Of a DNA stretch of 47,422 nt, positions 1-8,116 are shown in pieces. Below the pieces are notes generated by a model. That model was not told the DNA's origin. It did not search any database and saw only the letters and a list, made by a program, of their open reading frames with translations. Position numbers and translations under genes: made by a program. Numbering within the stretch: the stretch's first letter is position 1; the number at the start of each line of letters is the position of its first letter. The stretch is from Acidobacteriota bacterium (GTDB lineage: Bacteria > Acidobacteriota > Blastocatellia > Pyrinomonadales > Pyrinomonadaceae), in contig JAJPKD010000150.1 in the NCBI GenBank assembly GCA_021323895.1, positions 1 through 47,422 of the forward strand, given 5' to 3'.

Positions 1-570
1 CGTTAACGTGGCCGGGGCGACTTCGGTCGTGAGCGGCAGAACATTCTTCTGGCTGTTCGAATCTTTTTTCTCCACGCCACCCACGCCGAGCATTCGCAAA
101 ATCGTTTTCCAGGTCGAATGCGGCTGCGTGGTCTGGGGCCGCAGAAAAGCCTGATTGTGTTCGAGATCGAGCGTCTTAACGACGCGACGCAGCAGGCCAG
201 GACTCGTCAAAATTTGAAGTTGAGTGTTGAAGTAAGCGGGATCGTTAACTGGACTGACGATCATCGGCGCGGTTTTGCCCGCGTACATCGGATTATTTTC
301 GAGATCGACCTGCACGCGCGACGAAGCTTCGTAGATGTCCGGCTTGCGCGCGACGTAAACCAGCGCCAGCGCCGTCATCAACGCCGCCACGCCAATCACC
401 AGCCAGAGGCGCTTGCGGATGGCTCGCCAATAATCGAGCAGATGAACTTCGTTCTCGCCGCCATCGAGGTTGTATCCGTAGGCTGCGCGATACGCAGCCG
501 TCTCGTCGGGCCGGCGATCAATCTCGCGCGGCTCGTCTTCGCGCTTCACTAGTTTTGTGGCTTGGTTCAT
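1..570 (-). CDS. Wzz/GumC-type polysaccharide chain-length determinant, N-terminal part (runs off window)
   Basis: The first 190 codons of a minus-strand gene start at an ATG at 570 and stay open to the window edge. Residues 1-45 are polar and charged. Residues about 54-74 (LWLVIGVAALMTALALVYVA) form one membrane helix, followed by a periplasmic stretch with the Wzz-like elements YEASSRVQVD and QLQILTSPGLLRRVV. This matches inner-membrane chain-length regulators or co-polymerases of Wzx/Wzy exopolysaccharide export. It lies downstream of the Wza/GumB-like gene on the same strand, 127 bp away with a repeat hairpin between them, so the two are probably one export machine. Whether a C-terminal tyrosine-kinase domain is present cannot be seen because the gene is cut. 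Confidence 0.85.
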   Translation of the reverse strand, partial: MNQATKLVKREDEPREIDRRPDETAAYRAAYGYNLDGGENEVHLLDYWRAIRKRLWLVIGVAALMTALALVYVARKPDIYEASSRVQVDLENNPMYAGKTAPMIVSPVNDPAYFNTQLQILTSPGLLRRVVKTLDLEHNQAFLRPQTTQPHSTWKTILRMLGVGGVEKKDSNSQKNVLPLTTEVAPATLT

Positions 571-603
571 GGTTGTTTGATAAGGGCAAAGAGCATGGAG
601 CTA

Positions 604-696
604 AGGGCAAAGAGCAAAGTGGCAAGAGCAAGAGTCTGACAATTTGCGGGCGCGCCGGACGTTTCGCTCTTGGCGCTTTACTCTTTGCTCTTGGCC
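604..696. repeat. Imperfect inverted repeat between the two polysaccharide-export genes
   Basis: The left arm at 604-635 (GGGCAAAGAGCAAAGTGGC and onward) pairs imperfectly with the right arm at 665-696 (read in reverse, GGCCAAGAGCAAAGAGTAAA and onward). The arms are rich in the unit GCAAAGAGC, which also occurs at 585-594. There is no T run, so a simple Rho-independent terminator is unlikely. The element fills nearly the whole gap between the two genes and ends 2 bp before the stop codon of the export gene. A processing or attenuation role is inference. Confidence 0.55.
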
Positions 697-697
697 A

Positions 698-1633
698 TCA
701 CGGAATAACTCGCACCGGCATCTGCGCCACCGAAGGAGCGACCGCGCCGAGTAAGCTGCGAATCAAACTCTTTCCGGTTGATTCAGGTACTTCCACGATG
801 TCGTTCGGTTGCAGCAGAAGGTCGTCCTCTTTCTTTCGCGCAATCGCGCTCAGGTTGACGTACATCTCCGATTTTCCCGTCGCTGACTGTCGCACGATAT
901 GCACGCGATCAGTTTTGGAATCGCGCAGCGGCCCACCGGCCATCGCAATCGCGCGCGATACAGTGATTGGTTCTTTCAAAGGGAGCGATTTTGGACTGTA
1001 AACGTTGCCGACCACATAAATCTGCTCAGCTTCAGGAATCGTGACGATGTCGCCGGGCTCGACGAAGGGATTCGCGTTTTCTGCGCCACGCAGAGTGTCG
1101 TTTAGTTTCAGTGTGATGAAGGCTTCGGATGTTTGCGAATCGGTCGAGCAAATATCTTGCCGCGGCGCGCGCACAATGTTGATGGTTTGGCCGGCCTTGT
1201 CGGAAGGACCTTTGGCAAACGTAAGCAGTTCGAGCAGACGGATGTGGCGCTGCATCTGATAGCGGCCCTGTTCGTTGACGGCGCCGATCAGCGCGACTTC
1301 GCGCGCGTGGTATTCCTTGATGAAGACATCGACGGGAAGGTTCCGATAGTAGCGCGCATATCGCGTCGAGATTTCTTGCGCCAGCTCGCCTTCGGTCTTG
1401 CACGCTGCCTGAATCTCGCCGTCGATTAGCGGCATGCGAATCATCCCGTTGCCTTCGACGCGCACAGCATCGCGCGAAAGCTGCGGCCGGTTATACACGC
1501 GGATGTCGAGCACGTCGCCGACGCCAATTCGATAACGTTCTGGTTGCGGCGCGACCATCGCTGGACTTTGCGCGCCAACCGTCGTTGTCAGGATGACAAA
1601 GATGAAAGCGGTACCAATTACTTTGTATTTCAT
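698..1633 (-). CDS. Polysaccharide export outer-membrane protein (Wza/GumB family)
   Basis: A 311-residue protein begins with a Sec signal peptide (MKYKVIGTAFIFVILTTTVGA-Q). The Poly_export domain follows at about residues 34-110 (YRIGVGDVLDIRVYNRPQLS, VDVFIKEYHAREV). Two SLBB-like segments come next: ALIGAVNEQGRYQM...LLELLTFAKG and IYVVGNVYSPKSLPL...VSRAIAMAGG. This is the usual order in periplasmic/outer-membrane export proteins that pair with a Wzz-type co-polymerase, which is the next gene downstream here. There is no lipobox Cys at the cleavage site, so unlike E. coli Wza it is probably not lipidated. Its stop codon TGA is at 698-700. A small Lys-rich protein ends 3 bp upstream, so the genes are likely cotranscribed. 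Family assignment is firm; the polymer exported is unknown. Confidence 0.9.
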   Translation of the reverse strand: MKYKVIGTAFIFVILTTTVGAQSPAMVAPQPERYRIGVGDVLDIRVYNRPQLSRDAVRVEGNGMIRMPLIDGEIQAACKTEGELAQEISTRYARYYRNLPVDVFIKEYHAREVALIGAVNEQGRYQMQRHIRLLELLTFAKGPSDKAGQTINIVRAPRQDICSTDSQTSEAFITLKLNDTLRGAENANPFVEPGDIVTIPEAEQIYVVGNVYSPKSLPLKEPITVSRAIAMAGGPLRDSKTDRVHIVRQSATGKSEMYVNLSAIARKKEDDLLLQPNDIVEVPESTGKSLIRSLLGAVAPSVAQMPVRVIP

Positions 1634-1636
1634 AAG

Positions 1637-1906
1637 TTACTTTCCACCCAGGCCGATGCGGCGCGAGAGCAAAGCCTCGCGCATGTGATTAGGCCGCGCC
1701 AGGTTCAAAACTGTGTTGCTGACCAGCACCATCAGCTCGTCATGCTCACGTCGAAAAGCACCGGTCAGCGGCTGTTCGCCGGTCTTGTCGATGACGCCGT
1801 CGCGGACCCACTGCCAAAATTGCTTCTGCGTGGTCCAGAATTCTTTTTCGTCGCGGCAAATTACCAGCGCGGTTTTCTTCTTCTTTTTCTTTTCCTTCTT
1901 GGTCAT
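1637..1906 (-). CDS. Small hypothetical protein with a poly-lysine N-terminus
   Basis: An 89-residue protein opens with MTKKEKKKKKKTALV and then has a compact predicted helical body (RDEKEFWTTQKQFWQWVRDG, LMVLVSNTVLNLARPNHM). I do not recognise the family. Support for it being real is positional: it ends 3 bp before the start of the polysaccharide-export gene on the same strand and begins after a free 178-bp gap that could hold the locus promoter. The aromatic helix EFWTTQKQFWQWV could bind a partner or a membrane surface, but that is a guess. The A/T-rich lysine run is compositionally unlike the rest of the gene. Confidence 0.55.
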   Translation of the reverse strand: MTKKEKKKKKKTALVICRDEKEFWTTQKQFWQWVRDGVIDKTGEQPLTGAFRREHDELMVLVSNTVLNLARPNHMREALLSRRIGLGGK

Positions 1907-1923
1907 GTGATTGTCCGAGATTT

Positions 1924-1946
1924 CCCTCCCTCGCGGCCGGGCTTCT
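1924..1946. repeat. Half copy of the AGAAGCCCG repeat family upstream of the export locus
   Basis: Read on the minus strand this segment is AGAAGCCCGGCCGCGAGGGA followed by GGG. It matches one arm of the two complete hairpins at 15591-15657 and 16493-16555 (AGAAGCCCGACCGTCAGGGA followed by GGGC). Only one arm is present. It lies in the leader of the small Lys-rich protein and export protein. The weak palindrome TCGTT-cgca-AACGA at 1988-2001 in the same gap could be an operator, but nothing confirms it. Confidence 0.5.
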
Positions 1947-2084
1947 CACAATAGCGACAGACGCACTTCTCCGCCTGCGTGATCTAATCGTTCGCAAACG
2001 AATGCACGCGGCGACCCCGAAGGGAAACCTCTTACGCGAGGCAGCTTCAGTTTTTCAAAACGCCAAAACTTGCGGCGCTTCCAT

Positions 2085-2744
2085 CTAGAAATCCGGGCCT
2101 CCGTCGCGCAACAGGTGCGAAACCAACTCAGCGCGACGCTTAACTCCGAACTTCGCAAAAATATTTCGCAGATGAAACTTTATCGTCTGCTCGCTCACTT
2201 CCAGGCGCGATCCAATCTGTGCGTTCGTCAAGCCTTGCGCGCAGCAAAGCGCGACTTCAGTTTCGCGGCGACTCAAACTTTTTGTTCCCGCAACCCGATG
2301 CACGGCACGCGCGAGCGACGATGCGCCGTGTTCATTCACTAGCGCCTTGGGATAAATCGAAACGCCAACGGCGCGGCGGCGCGCGAGAATTTCGTCCGGT
2401 GCGAACACCAGGTAAACCATCGGCGGATGATCGCCGTTGTGACCGGCCACCTTCTGACGCTCGATGCTTAGCTTATTGACCAGTCCCTGTACCCCGCGAC
2501 GCACGGTGCTGTAACCCTGAATTCCGCTTAGCGCCATCAAGCGCCGCGTGGTAAATGACGCCACGCGCGTTCCTACCGCAGCGATCTCGGCGAGCATCGC
2601 TGCGTACAACTGCTGCTCAGTCACGGTGTGGCTCAACGCCACGAGAGCCATCGCCTGCTCGTCAGTTAGCTGTTCGGAATTCCGGTCGAAAGGGTAGGTT
2701 GCTGGAGCAACGGCAGATGAACTTGAACCCTTGGAGAAAAGCAT
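2085..2744 (-). CDS. LuxR-family transcriptional regulator with an N-terminal winged-helix-like region
   Basis: A 219-residue protein. Residues about 155-211 are a clear LuxR/GerE helix-turn-helix (LSRRETEVALCCAQGLTNAQ, SEQTIKFHLRNIFAKFGVK, RRAELVSHLL). The N-terminal half is not a receiver or PAS domain. It has segments such as FTTRRLMALSGIQGYSTVRRGVQGLVNKL that look like a second winged helix, so the protein may contact DNA twice or sense through this region. It sits immediately upstream of, and on the same strand as, the polysaccharide-export genes, with a 178-bp gap, so it is a reasonable candidate local regulator of exopolysaccharide production. Family call for the C-terminus is firm; target and signal are unknown. 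Confidence 0.85.
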   Translation of the reverse strand: MLFSKGSSSSAVAPATYPFDRNSEQLTDEQAMALVALSHTVTEQQLYAAMLAEIAAVGTRVASFTTRRLMALSGIQGYSTVRRGVQGLVNKLSIERQKVAGHNGDHPPMVYLVFAPDEILARRRAVGVSIYPKALVNEHGASSLARAVHRVAGTKSLSRRETEVALCCAQGLTNAQIGSRLEVSEQTIKFHLRNIFAKFGVKRRAELVSHLLRDGGPDF

Positions 2745-3025
2745 CGCTGCTATCCGGACTTGCGTTTGAGGGGAGACGACTGCTGTCGCTTCTCAGTTAA
2801 CCGCTGCCAGACACCGCGCGCGCAAAATCAACGTTCAGTGCCGTCGAACTTTCTGTGATTAGGGCGAAGAGACTAATTCTTTGACCAAAACCTGTCAAGA
2901 AAAATTACCCGCTGAAATCAGGCAATCGCGAACTTGCGTGAATCGCTTTCGCGATGTAGGCTTGCGGCTTCTCGCGACGATGAAAAAGCGTTCGAGCTTC
3001 GATCACAACCTCTCACAGCAAATCG
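2745..3025. promoter_or_regulatory. Divergent intergenic region between the LuxR-type gene and mutS
   Basis: This 281-bp gap is the longest in the window and must hold the promoters of both divergent genes. The best plus-strand -35 candidate is TTGACC at 2881-2886, followed 17 bp later by a poor -10 (ATTACC at 2904). No convincing -10 was seen for the minus strand. No tRNA or small RNA is recognisable. Position is the main evidence. Confidence 0.3.
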
Positions 3026-5812
3026 ATGTCTGCGGCTAATACTACTCCAATGGTCAGGCAGTACCAGGAGCTGAAATCTCAGCATCCGGGGACGCTGCTT
3101 TTCTTTCGCCTGGGCGATTTCTATGAGTTGTTTTTTGAAGACGCGGTCATTGGCGCGAGAGAACTCCAAATCACTCTGACGGCGCGCCACAAAGAACGCG
3201 GCGATCCAATTCCCATGTGCGGCGTGCCACACCATTCGGCCGCTAACTACATCGCGAAGCTGGTGCGCAGGGGTTATCGCGTCGCCGTCTGCGAACAGAC
3301 CGAAGAGGCAAGCAAGACAAAAAAGCTCGTGCGCCGGGAAGTCATTCGCATTGTTACGCCCGGCACACCAATCGACCCACAGTTGTTGGAAGCGAAGGAA
3401 TCGACTTATCTCGCTGCAGTGTGCGCGCGCGGCAACAATGTCGGCGCGGCATTCCTCGATATCTCGACCGGCGAATTTCGCGCGACGCAGGCCAGCGGCA
3501 ACGAGGCTTGGACGCGCATCGCGGCAGACGTTGAGTCTTACGCACCGCGCGAACTTCTCTTCCCGGCGGCCTTGGCGCCGCTCGTTCGCGCTGGTTTTGG
3601 AGTTGCTCCGCATACGAAATCGCTTCCGCTGAGCGACGAATCAAACGGGGATCAAGTTCCTGGACCGCCGACCGACGCATCAGCCCTCACGTTCGGAAAT
3701 TCAGCGATAGCGCTGACCCCACTCGATGATTGGTTGTGGCAGGCGAATGATGCTGAGGCTTTGCTCCTGAAACAATTCGGCGTGCAGTCGCTCGATGGCT
3801 TTGCCCTGACTGGCAAGACTGAAGCGATCATGGCAGCCGGCGCATGCCTGCGCTACGCCCAGGACACGCAGCGCGCTGCCGCGGCGCACGTCAGCGACAT
3901 TGTCTATTTCGAGCCTCAGGATCATCTGGTCCTCGACAACATCACAGTTCGCAACCTCGAACTCGTTGAAGGGCTGGGCAGCGGGAATGCTTCGCGCTCG
4001 CTGCTCGACGTCATCGACGAGACGGTTACCGGAATGGGCGCGCGTTTGCTTCGTTCGTGGCTGCTCCGGCCGTCGATTCATCGTGGCGAAGTCGAAGCGC
4101 GACATGGCGCCGTCGCCGAACTGCATACCTCGCACATGAAGCGCGATGGCTTGCGCGCGTTGCTGAAAGAAGTTTCCGATGTCGAGAGACTATCCGGTCG
4201 CTTGAATCTTGGTTCGGCGACGCCGCGCGATCTGGTGGCGTTGCGCCGGTCTCTAGATCAAGTGCCTGGCATCCGCGAACGCCTGATGAATGCAGAGTCT
4301 TCCCTGCTTCAGGTGCTCAATGAATCGATTGATGAACTCGCCGACGTGCGGCTGTTAATAGCCTCAGCGATCGAAGACGATCCACCAGCGAAGGTGATCG
4401 ACGGCGGTGTGATCAAGAGCGGGTACTCAACCGAACTTGATGAACTTCGATCGCTCAGTCACGACGCCAAACAAACCATTGCGGCACTCGAGGCAGAAGA
4501 ACGCGCGCGCACCGGGATTGGGAATCTGCGCGTGCGCTACAACAACGTCTTTGGTTACTTCATCGAGGTCTCAAAAGGTAATGCGCCACGCGTGCCGGCA
4601 GATTACGAGCGGCGGCAGACATTGGCGAACGCTGAGCGATACACAACGACGGCTTTGAAAGAATACGAGAGCAAGGTGCTGGGGGCCGAAGAGCGCATTC
4701 TGCAACTCGAGTCAGAGGTCTTTTCTCTCATTTGCCGCCAGGTCGCGGCTGAAACTGCGCGCATCCAGGCAACCGCGCGCGCGTTGGCATGACTCGATGC
4801 GTTGGGCTCGCTTGCCGAAACCGCCGTGCGACGTCGCTACGTTCGTCCCGTCATGCATGATGGCGATCAGATTGAGATCATCCACGCTCGCCATCCCGTA
4901 ATCGAGGTCTTCATCGACGCGCCATTCGTTCCGAACAGTGTCTATCTGAACAACTCGACTGATCGATTGCTGATCATTACCGGCCCGAACATGGGCGGCA
5001 AAAGCACAGTCCTGCGCCAGACGGCGCTCATCTGCATTCTCGCGCAGATGGGCTCCTTCGTTCCGGCTGAGTCCGCCAAGCTACCGTTGCTGGATCGCGT
5101 CTGGACGCGCGTCGGTGCGTCGGATGATCTCGCGCGCGGCCGATCGACGTTCATGGTCGAGATGACTGAGACGGCCGCGATTCTGCATAGCGCGACGCCG
5201 CGTTCGCTCGTCTTGCTGGATGAAATTGGCCGCGGCACCGCCACGTTCGACGGGCTGTCAATCGCGTGGGCCGTCGCGGAGTATCTGCATGACTCGCCGG
5301 AACACTCCGCGAAAACTCTGTTCGCCACGCACTATCATGAATTGACCGAGCTGGCCGAGCGGCTGCCCGGTGCGCAGAACTATCAAATCACCGCGACTGA
5401 GCGCGAAGGCGAAGTGGTTTTTCTGCATCGACTGGAACGCGGTCGCACGTCGAAGTCGTACGGGATTGAAGTCGCGCGCCTCGCCGGCATGCCTCCCGCG
5501 GCATTAGGTCGCGCGCGTGAAGTCTTGCAACGGCTGGAACGTTACGAACTCGACGTATTTGCTGAAGAACAGACTAAAGTGGCATCCACGCGCGCCCTTG
5601 CCGTCGGTTCCAGCGCACCATCGGAAACAGACGATGCTGCGCTGCGTTCGGTTGCGACGAGTGCCGGACGGCGACGGTTGGCCGCGCAATCCTCGCTATT
5701 CGATCTTGCTAACCAGAGAGTTGTCGATGAACTACGCGACGCGAAAGTTGACGAAATCAGCGGCGACGAAGCGAAACGGTTGTTGCAGGAATTACGCGCG
5801 AAGTTATTGTAG
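3026..5812 (+). pseudogene. mutS: DNA mismatch repair ATPase MutS, interrupted by an in-frame TGA
   Basis: The span reads in one frame as a full-length MutS of 929 codons, including the final stop and one internal TGA at 4790-4792 (codon 589). The upstream part has the mismatch-binding F-x-E motif (F32-Y33-E34 in GDFYELFFEDA), the connector, core and clamp. The downstream part resumes in the same frame ([12 protein letters not shown]) and holds Walker [10 protein letters not shown] (about 653-661), [11 protein letters not shown], the Walker B region LLDEIGRGT and the ATHYHEL switch. The lesion separates mismatch recognition from the ATPase, so unless read through the gene is inactive. The flanking residues ALA[10 protein letters not shown] fit the normal family sequence, so a single substitution explains it. 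A TTG at 4802 could start a separate ATPase fragment but has no evident ribosome-binding site. The context UGA-C is a leaky stop, so limited readthrough is possible. Confidence 0.92.
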
Positions 5813-5813
5813 T

Positions 5814-6392
5814 TCAGGACGCCTTGGCCGCGTCGCGAATCACCAAATCGAAAGTTCCCGGAGACACTTTTCGAAATCGGCTGTTGCGATTCAACGAGAC
5901 AGCGATACTGATCGTCGGGTTGTGTCCGGTGAAGCTGAACCCACCTTCCATCAAGCGATTGTAAATTTCGTTCACGTGCAGCGGGCCACCGGCTTCGCGC
6001 AGGATCATGGTCGTCGCCTGAGGGATCGTGCGATCGAAGAAGCGATCGCTGGTTGCCTCGATATTTGGCTTGACGGTCGGGATGTTGTGTCGGGCCGGAG
6101 ACGTGCTGTGGTGCTCTTCCAACTCAATGCGCGCGAGACGCCGTTGCAGTGCCTCCATCTCACCGGAGAAATTCGCGTTGGCCGCAGTCGCGGAAGTATT
6201 CACGACGTTGGAAAGCAACCGCACGATGGCGGCTTCAGTCGTGCTCGCCAGCGCATCGATCTCGATTATCTCGGCGCGAATCATCTCGGCTTCCGATTCA
6301 ATCTCGGCGAGGCGCGCTGCCAGACGCGTCCGTGCCGCGCGCGATTGCCGCAGGTTCTGTTCGAGCCGGGCGATGAGGGTCTCGTTGGCCAT
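5814..6392 (-). CDS. Coiled-coil protein with a C-terminal HARE-HTH-type winged helix
   Basis: A 192-residue protein. Residues 1-95 are a charged, Leu/Ala/Glu-rich coiled coil (LIARLEQNLRQSRAARTRLA, MEALQRRLARIELEEHH). Residues about 127-183 resemble the HARE-HTH fold (ATTMILREAGGPLHVNEIYN, NPTISIAVSLNRNSRFRKV, SPGTFDLV). This winged helix is known from ASXL and RNA polymerase delta proteins and from some restriction-linked proteins. It is therefore probably a dimeric nucleic-acid-binding or chromatin-like regulator, but its target is unknown. It converges on mutS with one base between their stop codons. Its start ATG at 6392 is the only good one. No restriction system is visible nearby. Confidence 0.75.
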   Translation of the reverse strand: MANETLIARLEQNLRQSRAARTRLAARLAEIESEAEMIRAEIIEIDALASTTEAAIVRLLSNVVNTSATAANANFSGEMEALQRRLARIELEEHHSTSPARHNIPTVKPNIEATSDRFFDRTIPQATTMILREAGGPLHVNEIYNRLMEGGFSFTGHNPTISIAVSLNRNSRFRKVSPGTFDLVIRDAAKAS

Positions 6393-6436
6393 CTCAAGTT
6401 CGAATTTTAGATTGGAGATCGCCGATTGGCAATGAT

Positions 6437-7459
6437 TTAGTGATCGCGCTCGACTATGTACCCGGGAATGGAGCAGAGCGCGTCTTTGTAAACAGAATCA
6501 TTCAGGCCTTCGATCGAAGAGATCGCCGCGCTGGCGTACTCGATCGCGCGTTGGAGGGTCATCTGCAAAGCACCGGTGCGCTCCAGCGCCTCCAGGAGCG
6601 AGTCCCGCGTTACGTTGTGATAGCTCGCCTCGCTCATTACCTGTTGAATCTGTGCCCGCATCGCAGGCTCGGCCTGAAGTAACAAAATCAACGGCAGCGA
6701 AAGCTTTCCTTCGATCAAATCGGCGCCGGCTGGCTTTCCCAAAACTTCTTCGCTGCTGGTGAAATCCAAAAGATCGTCAATCAGTTGAAACGCCACACCG
6801 AGATTCATTCCGTAATCGCGCATCGCGATCTGCTGATCTGATGTCGCGTTGCCAAGCAGCGAGCCGATTTCACAACAGGCACTGAATAGGTACGCCGTCT
6901 TCCGCGCGATGACGTCGAAGTACTGCGCTTCGGAAATGTCTGTGCGGCCGAGCAGCGTCAGTTGCAAAAGCTCGCCCTCCGTCATCTTGCGCGTTACGGC
7001 CGTCAGAATGTCGAGAATGGAAAGCGAACGTTCCGCGAGACTGGTCTCGAACGCCGACATATAGAGCCAGTCGCCCATCAGCACTGCAGTCTGATTGCCG
7101 AATTCGGAGTTAATCGAAGGACGATTGCGACGGGTGTCGGCTTTGTCGATCACATCGTCGTGAACGAGTGTCGCGGTGTGCAGAAACTCCATCACAGTCG
7201 CCATGCGAATGGCGCTCTGATTTGATCCATTGCCGCCCACCGCGTAGTTCGAAAGGATGGTAAGCGCCGGACGCACGCGTTTCCCGCCCGAGCGTCGCAA
7301 GTGATCGCCGATGTAAGCAATCACCTGAATGTTCGATCGTGCCTGGCGTTCGAACTCGGTTTCGACGAGTTGAAGTTCATCCGCGATCGGCTCGAAGATA
7401 CGCCCCGCTGTTAAGCGAGTCTCTTCGAGCAATGCTGTTTGTCCGCTTGCGGTCATCAT
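6437..7459 (-). CDS. ispB: Long-chain polyprenyl diphosphate synthase
   Basis: A 340-residue trans-isoprenyl diphosphate synthase. The first Asp-rich motif is DDVID (101-105) and the second is DDLLD (228-232), with GGKRVRP at 58-64 for substrate diphosphate binding. The residue five positions before the first Asp motif is small (Ala96). By the known chain-length rule this argues for a product longer than farnesyl, such as the C30-C45 side chain of menaquinone or ubiquinone. It acts in the cytoplasm by adding isopentenyl diphosphate units. Two consecutive ATGs (7459, 7456) can start it. The exact chain length, and hence the choice among ispB, hepT and sdsA names, cannot be fixed from sequence alone. 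Confidence 0.9.
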   Translation of the reverse strand: MMTASGQTALLEETRLTAGRIFEPIADELQLVETEFERQARSNIQVIAYIGDHLRRSGGKRVRPALTILSNYAVGGNGSNQSAIRMATVMEFLHTATLVHDDVIDKADTRRNRPSINSEFGNQTAVLMGDWLYMSAFETSLAERSLSILDILTAVTRKMTEGELLQLTLLGRTDISEAQYFDVIARKTAYLFSACCEIGSLLGNATSDQQIAMRDYGMNLGVAFQLIDDLLDFTSSEEVLGKPAGADLIEGKLSLPLILLLQAEPAMRAQIQQVMSEASYHNVTRDSLLEALERTGALQMTLQRAIEYASAAISSIEGLNDSVYKDALCSIPGYIVERDH

Positions 7460-7497
7460 GTTGCGTTTGACCCACCCGCTACCGCAGGTGGTACTGA

Positions 7498-7995
7498 CTA
7501 GTTCGTTCGATATTTCGTAAACTGCATGTTGATGCCGAAGTCTTTCGCCTTCAACGTCGCGATTACCTGCTGCAAGGTATCTCGATCCTTGCCTGACACG
7601 CGCACCGTGTCACCCTGTATCGATGCCTGCACTTTCGCTTTCGAGTCCTTAATTAGCTTAACGATGTCTTTCGCCTTTTCCTGCGGAATTCCCTGCTGAA
7701 TCTGCGCCCGCTGGCGCACGGTCCCACCGGCCGCAGGCTCGACGGCCCCATAACTCAAAGCCTTCAAAGGGACACCACGTCGCACGAGTTTCTGCTGCAA
7801 GATATCATTCATGTTGCGGAGCTTGGTCTCGTCCTCAGCGGATAGCACCAGCTCTTTCTCTTCGAGAGCAACATCTGCGTGGCTGCCTTTGAAGTCGAAC
7901 CGCTGGTGTACCTCTTTCATCGTTTGATTAATCGCGTTTACGATTTCAGCGCGATCAACCTGCGAAACTATGTCGAATGAATTCTGTTGGGCCAT
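7498..7995 (-). CDS. yajQ: YajQ family nucleotide-binding protein (c-di-GMP effector family)
   Basis: A 165-residue protein matching the YajQ/UPF0234 family over its whole length: SFDIVSQVDRAEIVNAINQ, RFDFKGS, the central KALSYGAVEPAAGGTVRQ and the C-terminal KDFGINMQFTKYR. Members have two RNA-recognition-like folds; some bind c-di-GMP and alter transcription in gammaproteobacteria, but this has not been shown here. It lies 38 bp upstream of the polyprenyl synthase gene on the same strand and is followed upstream by a repeat and tatD. A link to the c-di-GMP genes at 30522-36145 is possible only by analogy. Confidence 0.95.
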   Translation of the reverse strand: MAQQNSFDIVSQVDRAEIVNAINQTMKEVHQRFDFKGSHADVALEEKELVLSAEDETKLRNMNDILQQKLVRRGVPLKALSYGAVEPAAGGTVRQRAQIQQGIPQEKAKDIVKLIKDSKAKVQASIQGDTVRVSGKDRDTLQQVIATLKAKDFGINMQFTKYRTN

Positions 7996-8060
7996 TTCGC
8001 TGGTTAGCTAGACGACGAGAATAACATCAAAGCGCGGGCATGTGAAAGTGTTCTCTATGT

Positions 8061-8116
8061 AAGCCTGGACTTCAGTCTGGGACTTCACCAGAACGTTCAC
8101 AGACTAAAGTCTAAGC
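8061..8116. repeat. Imperfect inverted repeat overlapping the 3' end of tatD
   Basis: The left arm AGCCTGGACTTCAGTCT near 8062-8078 pairs with CAGACTAAAGTCTAAGC near 8100-8116. The core ACTTCAGT/ACTAAAGT is nearly self-complementary. The stop codon of tatD (TAG, 8104-8106) and its last codons lie inside the right arm. It fills most of the gap between tatD and yajQ. Confidence 0.5.

Noticed and set aside
118-552. Plus-strand frame of 144 codons over the chain-length gene
   Set aside because: It is the antisense shadow of the Wzz-type gene, whose minus-strand translation has a clear membrane helix and family motifs.
1988-2001. Operator for the LuxR-type regulator (TCGTT-cgca-AACGA)
   Set aside because: Five-base arms are common by chance and no second copy near a related promoter was seen.
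4790-4792. Selenocysteine at the mutS TGA
   Set aside because: The position is an ordinary helix residue in MutS, not a redox site, and I saw no convincing SECIS-like hairpin directly downstream.
5517-6410. 297-codon plus-strand frame across the mutS end and the HARE-HTH gene
   Set aside because: It runs through two recognised genes in other frames and its translation is Arg-rich with no domain; typical of GC-rich shadow frames.
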